In this document: positions 24,187-32,604 of the stretch, in pieces
Numbering within the stretch: the stretch's first letter is position 1
Layout of the letters: each line of letters starts with the position of its first letter
Assembly: GCF_039542225.1 (NCBI RefSeq)
Contig: NZ_BAABHS010000022.1
Span: 1-64,000, forward strand
Source of the DNA: Yinghuangia aomiensis
GTDB lineage: Bacteria; Actinomycetota; Actinomycetes; Streptomycetales; Streptomycetaceae
Length of the DNA: 64,000 nt
Reading direction: 5' to 3'
Translations under genes and position numbers: made by a program
The notes under the pieces: generated by a model
What the model saw: only the letters and a program-made list of their open reading frames with translations
The model's database searches: none
What the model was told of the DNA's origin: nothing

Positions 24187-24352
24187 GACCTCCGCCTCCC
24201 GTCGGCCGCTTTCGGAGCGCCGCCGAGTATCGCAGCCGCGATCGACTTCATACAGATGATTGACGTCACGACGATTTTCAGTAGAACATCGGAACCGCAG
24301 CACTGCAGCACGCACGCACCCCCCGAGGTTCCGTCGGCTGAGAGGCGCAGAC

Positions 24353-26023
24353 ATGGCACTGTCACCGGTCCGCTTCGACACGCATCCGGAGGCATACCGG
24401 CATTGGCGTTTGGAGGTGGCCGGCGGCACGGCGTACCTGACCCTGGACGTGGACGAACTGGGCGGTCTGGTGCCGGGCTACGAGATGAAGCTCAACTCGT
24501 ACGACCTCGGCGTCGACATCGAGCTGCACGACGCGCTGCAGCGGATCCGGTTCGAGCACCCGCAGGTCGGGGCCGTCGTGGTGGGCAGCGCCAAGGACAA
24601 GGTGTTCTGCGCGGGCGCCAACATCCGGATGCTCGCGCAGAGCGCGCACTCCTGGAAGGTGAACTTCTGCAAGTTCACCAACGAGACCCGCAACGGCATC
24701 GAGGACTCGTCCACGCACTCGGGCCTCGCGTTCATCGCCGCGGTGAACGGCACCGCGGCCGGCGGCGGTTACGAACTCGCGCTGGCCTGCGACGAGATCG
24801 TCCTCGTCGACGACGGATCCTCGGCGGTGTCGCTGCCCGAGGTGCCGCTGCTGGGCGTGCTGCCGGGCACCGGCGGCCTGACCCGGGTCGTCGACAAGCG
24901 CGGCGTGCGCAAGGACCTCGCCGACGTGTTCGCCACCAAGGCCGACGGCGTGCGCGGCAAGACCGCGGTGGCCTGGAAGCTCGTCGACCGGACCGTGCCG
25001 CGCAGCCGGTTCGCGGAGGCGATCGCCGCCCGCGCCGCCGAAGCCGCCGCGGCGTCACCGCGGGCGGCATCGGGCCACACCGAGGGCGTCCGGCTGACGC
25101 CGTTGCAGCGCACCGAGAGCGCCGACGGCTTCGCCTACACCCATGTCGCCGTGGACATCGACCGCACCGCACGCACGGCCACCCTCACCGTCGCCGCACC
25201 GACCGCCCCCGTGCCGCCGGATGCCGCCGCGGCACAGCGCGAAGGCGACGCCTTCTGGCCGCTCGCGATGACGCGCGAACTCGACGACGCCATCCTGCAC
25301 TTGCGGACCAACGAGAACGCCGTGGGCACGTGGGTCCTCAAGACCGCGGGCGACGCCGACGCGGTGGCCGAGTACGACGCCTTCCTGGCCCGGAACGCCG
25401 ACCACTGGCTCGTCAACGAGATCCGCCACTTCCTCAAGCGCACCCTCAAGCGCCTCGACGTCACCAGCCGGACGCTCGTCGCCCTGATCGAGCCCGGCAG
25501 CTGCTTCACCGGACCGCTCCTCGAACTCGCCCTCGCCGCCGACCGGCAGTACATGCTCGACGGCGTCTTCGAGGACGAGCCCGACGCCGAGCCCGCCGGA
25601 CTCCGGCTGACCGAGGCCAACTTCGGTGCGTACCCGATGGGCAACGGACTGACCCGCCTGGAATCGCGCTTCCACGGCGAGCCGGGCCGCACCGGCGAGC
25701 TGGCGGACTACCTCGGCAAGCCGATCTCCGCCGCGGACGCCCTCGCCCTCGGCCTCGTCACGTTCGCGCCCGACGACATCGACTACGCCGACGAGGTCCG
25801 CATCGCCGTCGAGGAACGCGCCGCGCTCAGCCCCGACGCCCTCACCGGCCTGGAGGCGAACCACCGCTTCGTCGGCCCCGAAACGATCGAGACGAAGATC
25901 TTCGGCCGCCTCACCGCCTGGCAGAACTGGATCTTCAACCGCCCCAACGCCGTCGGTCCGGAAGGCGCCCTGCGCCGCTACGGCACCGGACAGCGCGCCG
26001 ATTTCGACCCCGAACGGGTGTGA
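24353..26023 (+). CDS. boxC: BoxC, 2,3-epoxybenzoyl-CoA dihydrolase
   Basis: BoxC is a crotonase-superfamily enzyme (EC 4.1.2.44) that opens the epoxide of 2,3-epoxybenzoyl-CoA with loss of formate, giving 3,4-dehydroadipyl-CoA semialdehyde. The protein has 556 residues, the family length. The first crotonase half shows GSAKDKVFCAGANI and VNGTAAGGGYELALACD (about residues 80-145), then LPEVPLLGVLPGTGGLTRVVDK, a BoxC hallmark. The C-terminal half has IEPGSCFTGPLLELALAADR and ends NWIFNRPNAVGPEGALRRYG. GAGAGG precedes the ATG. It is followed at once by boxB and a ligase gene. Confidence 0.93.
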   Translation: MALSPVRFDTHPEAYRHWRLEVAGGTAYLTLDVDELGGLVPGYEMKLNSYDLGVDIELHDALQRIRFEHPQVGAVVVGSAKDKVFCAGANIRMLAQSAHSWKVNFCKFTNETRNGIEDSSTHSGLAFIAAVNGTAAGGGYELALACDEIVLVDDGSSAVSLPEVPLLGVLPGTGGLTRVVDKRGVRKDLADVFATKADGVRGKTAVAWKLVDRTVPRSRFAEAIAARAAEAAAASPRAASGHTEGVRLTPLQRTESADGFAYTHVAVDIDRTARTATLTVAAPTAPVPPDAAAAQREGDAFWPLAMTRELDDAILHLRTNENAVGTWVLKTAGDADAVAEYDAFLARNADHWLVNEIRHFLKRTLKRLDVTSRTLVALIEPGSCFTGPLLELALAADRQYMLDGVFEDEPDAEPAGLRLTEANFGAYPMGNGLTRLESRFHGEPGRTGELADYLGKPISAADALALGLVTFAPDDIDYADEVRIAVEERAALSPDALTGLEANHRFVGPETIETKIFGRLTAWQNWIFNRPNAVGPEGALRRYGTGQRADFDPERV

Positions 26024-26029
26024 TGCGCC

Positions 26030-27445
26030 GTGGGCCTCATCGACTACCGCGAACGGATTCCCAACAACGTCGGCCTCTCCGACGACCGGCGCCTGCAGCG
26101 CGCCCTGGAGTCGTGGCAGCCGAAGTTCCTGTCCTGGTGGGGCGAAATGGGCCCCGCACTGCCGACCCGGGACGTGTACCTGCGCACGGCCGTGTCGGTG
26201 CAGCGGGACGGCTGGGCGGACTTCGGCCACGTCGCGCTGCCGGAGTACCGCTGGGGCATCTTCCTGTCCGAGCGGGCCGGGGACCGGACGATCGGATTCG
26301 GCCGCCACAAAGGCGAGCCCGTCTGGCAGCAGGTACCCGGCGAGCACCGCGCCGAACTGCAGCGGCTCATCGTCGTCCAGGGCGACACCGAGCCGGCCTC
26401 CGTCGAACAGCAGCGGCACCTCGGCGCGACGGCGCCCAGCCTGTACGACCTGCGCAACCTCTTCCAGGTCAACGTCGAAGAGGGCCGCCACCTCTGGGCG
26501 ATGGTGTACCTGCTGCACGCCTACTTCGGCCGGGACGGGCGCGAGGAAGCCGAGAGCCTGCTGCTGCGCAACTCCGGCAGCGAGGACGCGCCGCGCATCC
26601 TGGGCGCGTTCAACGAGCCGACGCCCGACTGGCTCGCGTTCTTCATGTTCACGTACTTCACCGACCGGGACGGCAAGTACCAGCTCGGCACGCTCAAGGA
26701 GAGCGCGTTCGATCCGCTGGCCCGCACCTGCGACTTCATGCTCAAGGAAGAAGCGCACCACATGATGGTCGGCACCACCGGCATCGACCGGGTGGTCGCC
26801 CGCACCGCCGAGCTGATGCGCGAGCACGACACCGACGACATCGCACCGTACGGCGGCATCCCGCTCGGCGTCGTGCAGCGCTACCTCAACTTCCACTACA
26901 GCGTCTCGCTCGACCTCTTCGGCTCGGAGACGTCGACCAACGTGGCCAACTACTTCACCAACGGCCTCAAGGGACGCTGGCAGGAACAGCGACGCAAGGA
27001 CGACCACGTCCTGACCGAGGACCACGTCGCGGTCGACGCGGTCGTCGACGGGCACATCGCCGCCGTCGATTCCGCCGCCCTGGTCGCGCTCAACCACGAC
27101 CTGCGCGGCGAGTACACCGCCGACTGCCGGGGCGGCGTCACCCGCTGGAACCGCATCCTCGCCGACCACGGCGCGGACGCCGTCCTGACGCTGCCGCACC
27201 ACGGCTTCAACCGCTCCGTCGGCGCCTTCGCGGCCCACCACGTCGCCCCCGACGGCACCCTGCTGTCCGCCGCCGCGTGGGAGGCCCGGCGCGCCGCCTG
27301 GCTGCCGAGCGACGAGGACATGGCCTTCGTCGCCTCGCTGATGCGGCCCGTGTACGAGCCGGGGCGGATCGCGTCGTGGGTGGCGCCGCCGCGGCAGGGC
27401 ATCAACGGCCACCCGTTCGCGTACGAGTACGTGCACCTCGCTTAG
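26030..27445 (+). CDS. boxB: BoxB, benzoyl-CoA 2,3-epoxidase oxygenase component
   Basis: This 471-residue diiron enzyme (EC 1.14.13.208) inserts one O2 atom into benzoyl-CoA to form the 2,3-epoxide, with electrons from the reductase BoxA. Diiron-ligand motifs are visible: VNVEEGRHLWAMVYLL (EExxH type, about residue 148) and LKEEAHHMMVG (about residue 242), with YLPEYRW-like family sequence ALPEYRWGIFL earlier. The GTG start is six bases after the boxC stop. The protein ends FAYEYVHLA. No BoxA-like ferredoxin/NADPH reductase gene occurs in the window, so the electron donor must be encoded elsewhere. Confidence 0.94.
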   Translation: MGLIDYRERIPNNVGLSDDRRLQRALESWQPKFLSWWGEMGPALPTRDVYLRTAVSVQRDGWADFGHVALPEYRWGIFLSERAGDRTIGFGRHKGEPVWQQVPGEHRAELQRLIVVQGDTEPASVEQQRHLGATAPSLYDLRNLFQVNVEEGRHLWAMVYLLHAYFGRDGREEAESLLLRNSGSEDAPRILGAFNEPTPDWLAFFMFTYFTDRDGKYQLGTLKESAFDPLARTCDFMLKEEAHHMMVGTTGIDRVVARTAELMREHDTDDIAPYGGIPLGVVQRYLNFHYSVSLDLFGSETSTNVANYFTNGLKGRWQEQRRKDDHVLTEDHVAVDAVVDGHIAAVDSAALVALNHDLRGEYTADCRGGVTRWNRILADHGADAVLTLPHHGFNRSVGAFAAHHVAPDGTLLSAAAWEARRAAWLPSDEDMAFVASLMRPVYEPGRIASWVAPPRQGINGHPFAYEYVHLA

Positions 27446-27558
27446 GCCGTGTCCGGGAGACCGCGACACCGGACACGACCCCACTCCCCCCGGCCGAGTG
27501 CGCTGAGGAACCACGGCGTCCGCCTCGGCCCTCCCGTACGCGATCCGAAGGGGCCGCG

Positions 27559-29178
27559 ATGCCAAAGCCGTTCAACGCCGCCAGCTACCTGGTGGACCGT
27601 CAGATCAGCCGGGGGCACGGCGGCCGCACAGCCGTAGCCGGCCCGCGGGGCACGCTCACTTACGCCGAACTCGGATCCCGGGTGCGGCGCGCCGCCGCCG
27701 GGCTGCGGGCGATCGGGCTGCGGCCCGAGGAACGCGTCATGGTCTTCTCCGCCGACGGGCCCGAGATGCTGGTGATGCTCCTCGCCGCCATGCGCGCGGG
27801 TGCGGTGCCCGTCCCGGTGTCGACGATGTACCGGAGCGGCGAACTCGGCGAACTGCTGCGCGACTCGCGGGCCCGGTTCCTGGTCGTCTCGGCGGAGTTC
27901 GCGGAGATCGCGCAGGCGGCCGCCCGCGAAGCGCCCGACCTGGCCGGCGTCGTCGCGATCGACGACGCGGACGTGCGGCCCGGCCGCGGCACGCGCGTGA
28001 CGTACGAGGAACTGCTGGGCCTCGGCGCCGGCGAAGACGCCGGACCGGACGCCACCCACGACGACTCCCCCGCGCTGTGGCTCTACACGTCCGGCACCAC
28101 CGGCACCCCCAAGGCCGCGATGCACCGGCACGCGAACATCCGGCAGGTGGTGGAGACGTACGGCGCCCAGGTGCTGGGCGCGACCGCCGACGACCGGTGC
28201 TTCTCGGTCGCCAAGCTGTTCTTCGCCTACGGCCTCGGCAACGCGGCGTTCTTCCCCCTCGCCGCCGGTGCCACGGCCGTGCTGGACCCGGCGCGGCCGA
28301 CCCCGGCCTCGGTGGCGGCGCGGCTGGCCGAAGACCGGCCGACACTGTTCTTCGCGGGGCCGACGTTCTTCGCGGCGCTGCTGCACAGCCCGGACATCGC
28401 CGACGACGCGTTCGCCCCGGTGCGGTTCGCGGTCTCGGCGGGCGAGGCGCTGCCCGCGGAGCTGTTCACCCGGTTCCGGGACCGGTTCGGCATCGAGATC
28501 GTCGACGGCATCGGGTCGACCGAGGCGCTGCACATCTTCCTGTCCAACCGGCCCGGGGCCGTGCGGCCGGGCACCACCGGGACCCCGGTGCCGGGCTACG
28601 ACCTGCGGCTGCGCACCGCCGACGGCCGGGAAGCGGCGGACGGCGAACCGGGCAACCTGTTCCTGCGCGGCCCCTCGCTCGCGACCGGCTACTGGGCACG
28701 CACCGACACGTCGCGCGCGGTCTTCCAGGGCGAGTGGCTGGCCACCGGGGACATCTACGTGCGGGACGCCGACGGCTACTACGCCTGCCTCGGCCGGGAC
28801 AACGACATGATCAAGGCGGGCGGCATCTGGGTGTCGCCGTCCGAGGTCGAGGCGCGGCTGCTGAGCCACCCGACGGTCGCGCAGGCCGCGGTCGTCGCGG
28901 CACCGGACGCGGACGGGCTCGACAAGCCGGTGGCGTGCGTGGTGGCGGCCCCCGGGCACACGGTGGACGCCGAGGCGCTGGTGGCGCACTGCCGGGAAGG
29001 CCTGGCGGCGTTCAAGCGGCCCCGGCACGTGTTCGTGTTCGACGCGCTGCCGATGACGGCGACCGGGAAGCTGCGCAGATACGTGCTGCGGAGTGTGGTC
29101 GCCGAACGGTTGCGGGAGGAGGAGAAGGAAGAAGCGGCCGTGGCCGCCGGGACCGTTCCCGAGGAGCAGAGCACATGA
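27559..29178 (+). CDS. Benzoate-CoA ligase family protein
   Basis: This 539-residue ANL ligase probably activates benzoate or a substituted benzoate to its CoA thioester for BoxB. It carries LWLYTSGTTGTPKAAMHRH (P-loop, about residue 175), FSVAKLFFAYGLGNAAFFP, DGIGSTEALHIFLSN, GEWLATGDIYVRD and the catalytic Lys near the end (MTATGKLRRYVLR). The 'AKLFFAYGLGN' and 'GSTEALHIFLSN' segments are characteristic of benzoate-CoA ligases. The ATG at 27559 begins MPKPFNAASYLVD, which fits the family. It is 113 bases after boxB and its stop overlaps the next ATG, so the operon continues. Substituted benzoates cannot be excluded. Confidence 0.9.
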   Translation: MPKPFNAASYLVDRQISRGHGGRTAVAGPRGTLTYAELGSRVRRAAAGLRAIGLRPEERVMVFSADGPEMLVMLLAAMRAGAVPVPVSTMYRSGELGELLRDSRARFLVVSAEFAEIAQAAAREAPDLAGVVAIDDADVRPGRGTRVTYEELLGLGAGEDAGPDATHDDSPALWLYTSGTTGTPKAAMHRHANIRQVVETYGAQVLGATADDRCFSVAKLFFAYGLGNAAFFPLAAGATAVLDPARPTPASVAARLAEDRPTLFFAGPTFFAALLHSPDIADDAFAPVRFAVSAGEALPAELFTRFRDRFGIEIVDGIGSTEALHIFLSNRPGAVRPGTTGTPVPGYDLRLRTADGREAADGEPGNLFLRGPSLATGYWARTDTSRAVFQGEWLATGDIYVRDADGYYACLGRDNDMIKAGGIWVSPSEVEARLLSHPTVAQAAVVAAPDADGLDKPVACVVAAPGHTVDAEALVAHCREGLAAFKRPRHVFVFDALPMTATGKLRRYVLRSVVAERLREEEKEEAAVAAGTVPEEQST

Positions 29179-30038
29179 TCGACGGACATCTGCTGGTCGA
29201 CGCCCACGTGCACGCGCCGCGGCTGCCCACGCTGGCACCCGCCTGGCTGCGCTGGGCCCACGAGTTCGGGCACGGGCACGACTGGCCGGCGGTGTACGAC
29301 GCCGAGGGCACGGTCGTCCCCGAACTGCTGGACGCCCACTTCGCGGCGCAGGGCGTCGACCATGCGGTGCTTCTCTGCGAATACAGCCCCAAGGCCACCG
29401 GGATCCAGCCGGTCGAGGACCTGCTGCCGATCGTGAAGCACAACCCGGCGCGGTTCCGGTTCCTGGCGAACGTCAACCCGCACCTGCACTACCCGGTCGA
29501 CGTCGAGGTCGAGCGGCAGGCGGAACTCGGCGCGGTCGGGCTCAAGCTGCACCCGGTGCACGCGGGGTTCTCGTGCGCTGATCCGATGCTGTACCCGGCC
29601 TACGCGGTGTGCCGGGAGCGCGGGCTGCCGGTGGTGGTCCACTGCGGGACCAGCACGTTCCCGGGCTCCACCAACGCGTTCGCGGATCCGACGCTGCTCG
29701 ACCCGGTGCTCCGGGACTTCCCGGGGCTGACGGTGGTGCTCGCGCACGGCGGCCGCGGGTGGTGGTACGACGCCGCCGCGTCGATGGCGATGCTGCACCC
29801 CGGCGTGTGGATCGAACTGTCGGGCCTGCCGCCGAAGAAGCTGCCGGAGTACTACCGGCGCTTCGACTTCCGGCGGCTGGCCCGCAAGTTCGTGTTCGCC
29901 ACCGATTGGCCGGGCATGCCCGGGACGGCCGCGAACGCGCGGGCGTTCGCGGAGACGGCCCGGGCGGCCGGGGTGGACGACGAGACCGTGCGGGGGGTGC
30001 TGGGCGGGAACGCGGTGCGGGTCTACGGACTGGACTAG
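29175..30038 (+). CDS. Amidohydrolase-2 family protein (ACMSD/LigY-like) in the box operon
   Basis: This 287-residue metal-dependent TIM barrel begins with the metal motif DAHVHAP (HxH, about residues 9-13). Further likely ligands lie in LKLHPVHAGF, VVHCGT and VVLAHGGRGWW (His at the strand ends), and the final Asp in FATDWPGMPG. Family members are hydrolases or non-oxidative decarboxylases of aromatic acids. The ATG overlaps the ligase stop (ATGA), so it belongs to the same pathway. It could make the benzoate substrate by decarboxylation or C-C cleavage, or hydrolyse a ring-cleavage product. It is not one of the standard box genes. Confidence 0.85.
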   Translation: MIDGHLLVDAHVHAPRLPTLAPAWLRWAHEFGHGHDWPAVYDAEGTVVPELLDAHFAAQGVDHAVLLCEYSPKATGIQPVEDLLPIVKHNPARFRFLANVNPHLHYPVDVEVERQAELGAVGLKLHPVHAGFSCADPMLYPAYAVCRERGLPVVVHCGTSTFPGSTNAFADPTLLDPVLRDFPGLTVVLAHGGRGWWYDAAASMAMLHPGVWIELSGLPPKKLPEYYRRFDFRRLARKFVFATDWPGMPGTAANARAFAETARAAGVDDETVRGVLGGNAVRVYGLD

Positions 30039-30074
30039 GCGACGGTGACGTCCGGGGTCCTCTCGGGTGGCTGC

Positions 30075-30854
30075 TCAACCACACCCGTACACGCGCGTGA
30101 CGTCGACCATGGTGCCCTTCTTGACCACGGTCCCCGCCGCGGGCGTGAACTCCCACATCCGGCAGTGGCTGTACGTGGCATCGTCGGCATTCCGCACCCA
30201 CGTCGGGTCGAACGCCAAACCCGCCGCCTGCACGGCCGCACGCGCTTCCTTCGGATACATGTCCTTGATCGCCGGCACGGTGGTCGTCGTGTCGTCCGCC
30301 TTGGCGACGGTCACGGTCACGCGCGTGCCCTTCGCCACGGACGTACCCGACGGCGGATTGCTGCGCAGCACCGTTCCCGCGGGCCGGGACGACACCTCGT
30401 CGACGCGCGCCGCGGTGAGTCCGGCGGACGTCAGTCGCGCGGCGGCGTCGGCGTAGGCAATGCCGCCCACGTTCGGCACCGTCGTGGCGGCGTCCTGCGG
30501 GGGGCGCGCCGGCGCGGACGCGGCGGACGGGTGGGCGGACGAGGGCGTCGGGGTGGCTTTCGCCGCGCTCGGCGACACGCGCGGAGGTGCCGTGCCCGTC
30601 TGCGTCGTGACGCCTGCCGCGCTCGGATCCGGCGTGGGTGCCTCTGCGGAGACCGGGGCGGACGGGGACGCCGCGGTCGCGGGTACGGCGCTGCCCTGGG
30701 CGGCGGGTTTGGCACCACCGCCTCCGCCACCACCACAGCCCACCAGCACGACCATCGCCAGGGCCGCACCCGCGAGGGTTGCCACGCTCATGGGTGCCGC
30801 GCGGCGGCGTGCCGGGGGAAGCGGGACTGCGGCGGTGGTCGGCACGGCGGGCAC
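30075..30854 (-). CDS. Secreted PASTA-domain lipoprotein
   Basis: This 259-residue protein has a cleavable lipoprotein signal (LAGAALAMVVLVGC, lipobox LVGC at about residue 40), then a Gly run, a Ser/Ala/Pro/Thr-rich linker of about 80 residues and two PASTA domains: TTVPNVGGIAYADAAARL onward (about 125-190), and TTVPAIKDMYPKEARAAV to the end. The second contains a Cys pair (SHCRMWEF and the C-terminal YGCG). PASTA domains bind peptidoglycan fragments. The GTG at 30854 was chosen because GAGGAG lies seven bases upstream; an ATG at 30791 would still keep the signal. It is convergent with the box operon. A cell-wall role is likely. Confidence 0.82.
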   Translation of the reverse strand: MPAVPTTAAVPLPPARRRAAPMSVATLAGAALAMVVLVGCGGGGGGGAKPAAQGSAVPATAASPSAPVSAEAPTPDPSAAGVTTQTGTAPPRVSPSAAKATPTPSSAHPSAASAPARPPQDAATTVPNVGGIAYADAAARLTSAGLTAARVDEVSSRPAGTVLRSNPPSGTSVAKGTRVTVTVAKADDTTTTVPAIKDMYPKEARAAVQAAGLAFDPTWVRNADDATYSHCRMWEFTPAAGTVVKKGTMVDVTRVYGCG

Positions 30855-31053
30855 CAGACGGCTCCTCGATGAATACCCGCGATGGGCAAGGGGGTTCGCG
30901 GTCGGGTCGGCAACGTAGCGTGCGGAGCGGCCGACATCCGAGGAGTTGGCCGGAATGCGCGGCAACGGCTGCTGATGCGCAGTGATCGAACCGCTCGGCG
31001 CCCATTCCGGTGTGGTCCGGCGCCCCGCGCGGCTGTCCACGCCCCCACGCGGT

Positions 31054-31833
31054 TCACCTGATGCTCAGGAACCCGTCCAGATGGGTCCGCACCCGCTCGG
31101 CCTGCTCGACGATGACCAAGTGCGCCGCATCGTCGATCACCGTGAGCGTCGCGCCCGGCACCCGGGCGGCGATCTCCTCGGCGAGCGGGAGCGGCGTCGA
31201 CGGGTCGCGGTCGGCGGCCAGCACCAGCGTGGGCATGGTGATCTCGCCGAGGCGCGGGCGCACGTCGTATTCCGCGATCACCTCGCAGCACGCCGCGTAG
31301 CCGGCGGGCGAGGCCGCGCGCAGCATGGCCAGGGTGGCGGCGACGACGTCCGGCTCGCGCTCCGCGTACTCCGGCGTGTACCAGCGGCCGACCACCGTCT
31401 CGGCCACCGCGTCCATGCCGTCGGCGCGCACGAGGGCGGCGCGCTCGCGCCAGGGCTGCGGGTCGCCGAAGCAGGCCGCGCTGCTGCACACGACGAGCCG
31501 TTCGACGCGCTCGGGCGCCTCCAGGGCGAGGGTGAGGCCGAGGGCGCCACCGAGCGAGATGCCCGCGTAGGCGAACTGGTCGATGCCGTCGGCGTCCAGC
31601 ATCGCGAGGACGTCGGCGGCCAGGTCTGCCATCGTCGGCGACTCCGGCGGCAGCTCCGATTGCCCGTGGCCGCGGGCGGCGAAGCGGACGACGCGGTGCG
31701 TGGCGGCGAGCGCCGGGACGAGCCGGTCCCAGACGCGGCCGTCGGCGCCGAGCGGCGAGCCGAGGACGAGGACGGGGGCGTCGGCGGCTCCGGAGGCGGG
31801 GCCGTCGAAGCGGTGGTCGAGTACGGCGGTCAT
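31054..31833 (-). CDS. Alpha/beta hydrolase (3-oxoadipate enol-lactonase-like)
   Basis: This 259-residue protein has an alpha/beta-hydrolase fold. The oxyanion-hole region is VLVLGSPLGADGRVW, the nucleophile elbow is AGISLGGAL (Ser near residue 93), the acid lies in VLAADRDPSTP, and the His near the end is in DDAAHLVIVEQ. The GSPLG and GISLGG signatures resemble PcaD enol-lactonases of the beta-ketoadipate pathway, although no other pca gene is nearby, so the substrate is open. GGAGGG precedes the ATG. It is divergent from the SRPBCC gene, with a CTGAC-N5-GTCAA site in the gap and a run of 15-bp degenerate repeats. Confidence 0.83.
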   Translation of the reverse strand: MTAVLDHRFDGPASGAADAPVLVLGSPLGADGRVWDRLVPALAATHRVVRFAARGHGQSELPPESPTMADLAADVLAMLDADGIDQFAYAGISLGGALGLTLALEAPERVERLVVCSSAACFGDPQPWRERAALVRADGMDAVAETVVGRWYTPEYAEREPDVVAATLAMLRAASPAGYAACCEVIAEYDVRPRLGEITMPTLVLAADRDPSTPLPLAEEIAARVPGATLTVIDDAAHLVIVEQAERVRTHLDGFLSIR

Positions 31834-31870
31834 GCGTCACCCTCCGTGGGGGCCGGTTGGTGGGGAGTAG

Positions 31871-31930
31871 GTCGGGGTGGGGTCGGTCGGGGTGGTGTCC
31901 GTCGGCATGGTGACCGTCGGTGTGGAGCCG
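31871..31930. repeat. Degenerate 15-bp tandem repeat
   Basis: Three units in register, GTCGGGGTGGTGTCC (31886), GTCGGCATGGTGACC (31901) and GTCGGTGTGGAGCCG (31916), follow a partial copy, GTCGGGGTGGG, at 31871. It lies between the divergent hydrolase and SRPBCC genes. It looks like simple sequence slippage; no function is evident. Confidence 0.55.
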
Positions 31931-31973
31931 GGGCCTTGCGGACCGGGTCGGTGGCGGTCGGGTCGTTGTGGGT

Positions 31974-31988
31974 CTGACGGGTCGTCAA
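31974..31988. promoter_or_regulatory. CTGAC-N5-GTCA(A) operator, hydrolase/SRPBCC promoter
   Basis: CTGACGGGTCGTCAA matches the 15-bp motif found perfectly at 55881 and 61955, with one arm mismatch. It lies 39 bases upstream of the SRPBCC ATG, between divergent genes. Confidence 0.55.
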
Positions 31989-32027
31989 TAGCCTGGGCGC
32001 ACCGTCCTGCCCACCCCGGAGGCTGCC

Positions 32028-32546
32028 ATGAAGTACACGCTCCGCGCCGAACCGATCGAGTTCGTGCAGACCGCGCCGCGCCGGCGGGCCTGGTCGGCGG
32101 ACCTGCAGGCGTCGCCGAAGCAGGTGTTCGCGGCGCTGACCGACGACCCGGCCACCTGGCGGGGCTGGTTCCCGGGGCTGACCGGCGCGCACTGGCTCGC
32201 CGAGGCGCCCGACGCGGCCGAGGGCGCACCGGCGCACGGCGTGGGCGCGCGGCGCGAGATCCGCCTGGTCAAGCCGGTGGTGTTCCACGAGACGATCATG
32301 GCGTGGGAGGAACCGTCGCGGTGGGCCTACCGCGTCGACACGGCGACGGTGCCGATGGCGAACGCGCTGATCGAGGAGTGGACGATCGCGGAGCGCGGCA
32401 CCGGCTCGCGGGTGACCTGGACGTTCGCGTGCGACCCGAAGGCGGTCATCTCGCTGACGCTGCGGTTCTCGCCGTGGTTCATGGGCAACACGTTCCGGCG
32501 CGCGATGAAGAACCTCGACCGGAAACTGGCGCCGATCGCGGCGTGA
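32028..32546 (+). CDS. SRPBCC-family protein
   Basis: This 172-residue START-like helix-grip protein contains ASPKQVFAALTDDPATWRGWFPG near residue 30 and a closing amphipathic helix FMGNTFRRAMKNLDRKL, both typical of polyketide cyclase/CoxG-like SRPBCC proteins that bind hydrophobic ligands. No catalytic residues are recognisable. GGAGG precedes the ATG. It is divergent from an alpha/beta hydrolase, convergent with the P450, and its promoter carries the CTGAC-N5-GTCAA site. A role in handling a hydrophobic catabolic intermediate is plausible but unproven. Confidence 0.82.
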   Translation: MKYTLRAEPIEFVQTAPRRRAWSADLQASPKQVFAALTDDPATWRGWFPGLTGAHWLAEAPDAAEGAPAHGVGARREIRLVKPVVFHETIMAWEEPSRWAYRVDTATVPMANALIEEWTIAERGTGSRVTWTFACDPKAVISLTLRFSPWFMGNTFRRAMKNLDRKLAPIAA

Positions 32547-32565
32547 GGCTCTCTGTGTCGAAGGT

Positions 32566-32599
32566 GTCCACAGGGCGGGGATATCCACACCCTGTGGAC
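32566..32599. terminator. Bidirectional hairpin between SRPBCC and P450 genes
   Basis: GTCCACAGGG (32566) pairs perfectly with CCCTGTGGAC (32590-32599) around a 14-base loop. It lies between convergent stops at 32546 and 32605, so termination in both directions is likely. The arms happen to resemble DnaA boxes. Confidence 0.65.
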
Positions 32600-32604
32600 G
32601 CCGG

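Noticed and set aside
23365..29178. A continuous plus-strand reading frame of about 1,900 codons crossing paaX antisense, boxC, boxB and the ligase gene
   Set aside because: Only its last 540 codons are the ligase. The rest is stop-free by GC-rich third positions of genes in other frames, with Arg/Ala/Pro-rich nonsense composition.
31871..31930. CRISPR-like or regulatory iteron array
   Set aside because: The 15-bp units are adjacent without spacers and only loosely conserved. It is simple GT/GC-rich slippage sequence, and no array was found anywhere in the window.
32566..32599. Three DnaA-box-like strings (GTGTCCACA, ATATCCACA and reverse GCGTCCACA) suggesting an origin
   Set aside because: They are arms and loop of one hairpin between convergent genes, none is a perfect consensus, and there is no origin context.
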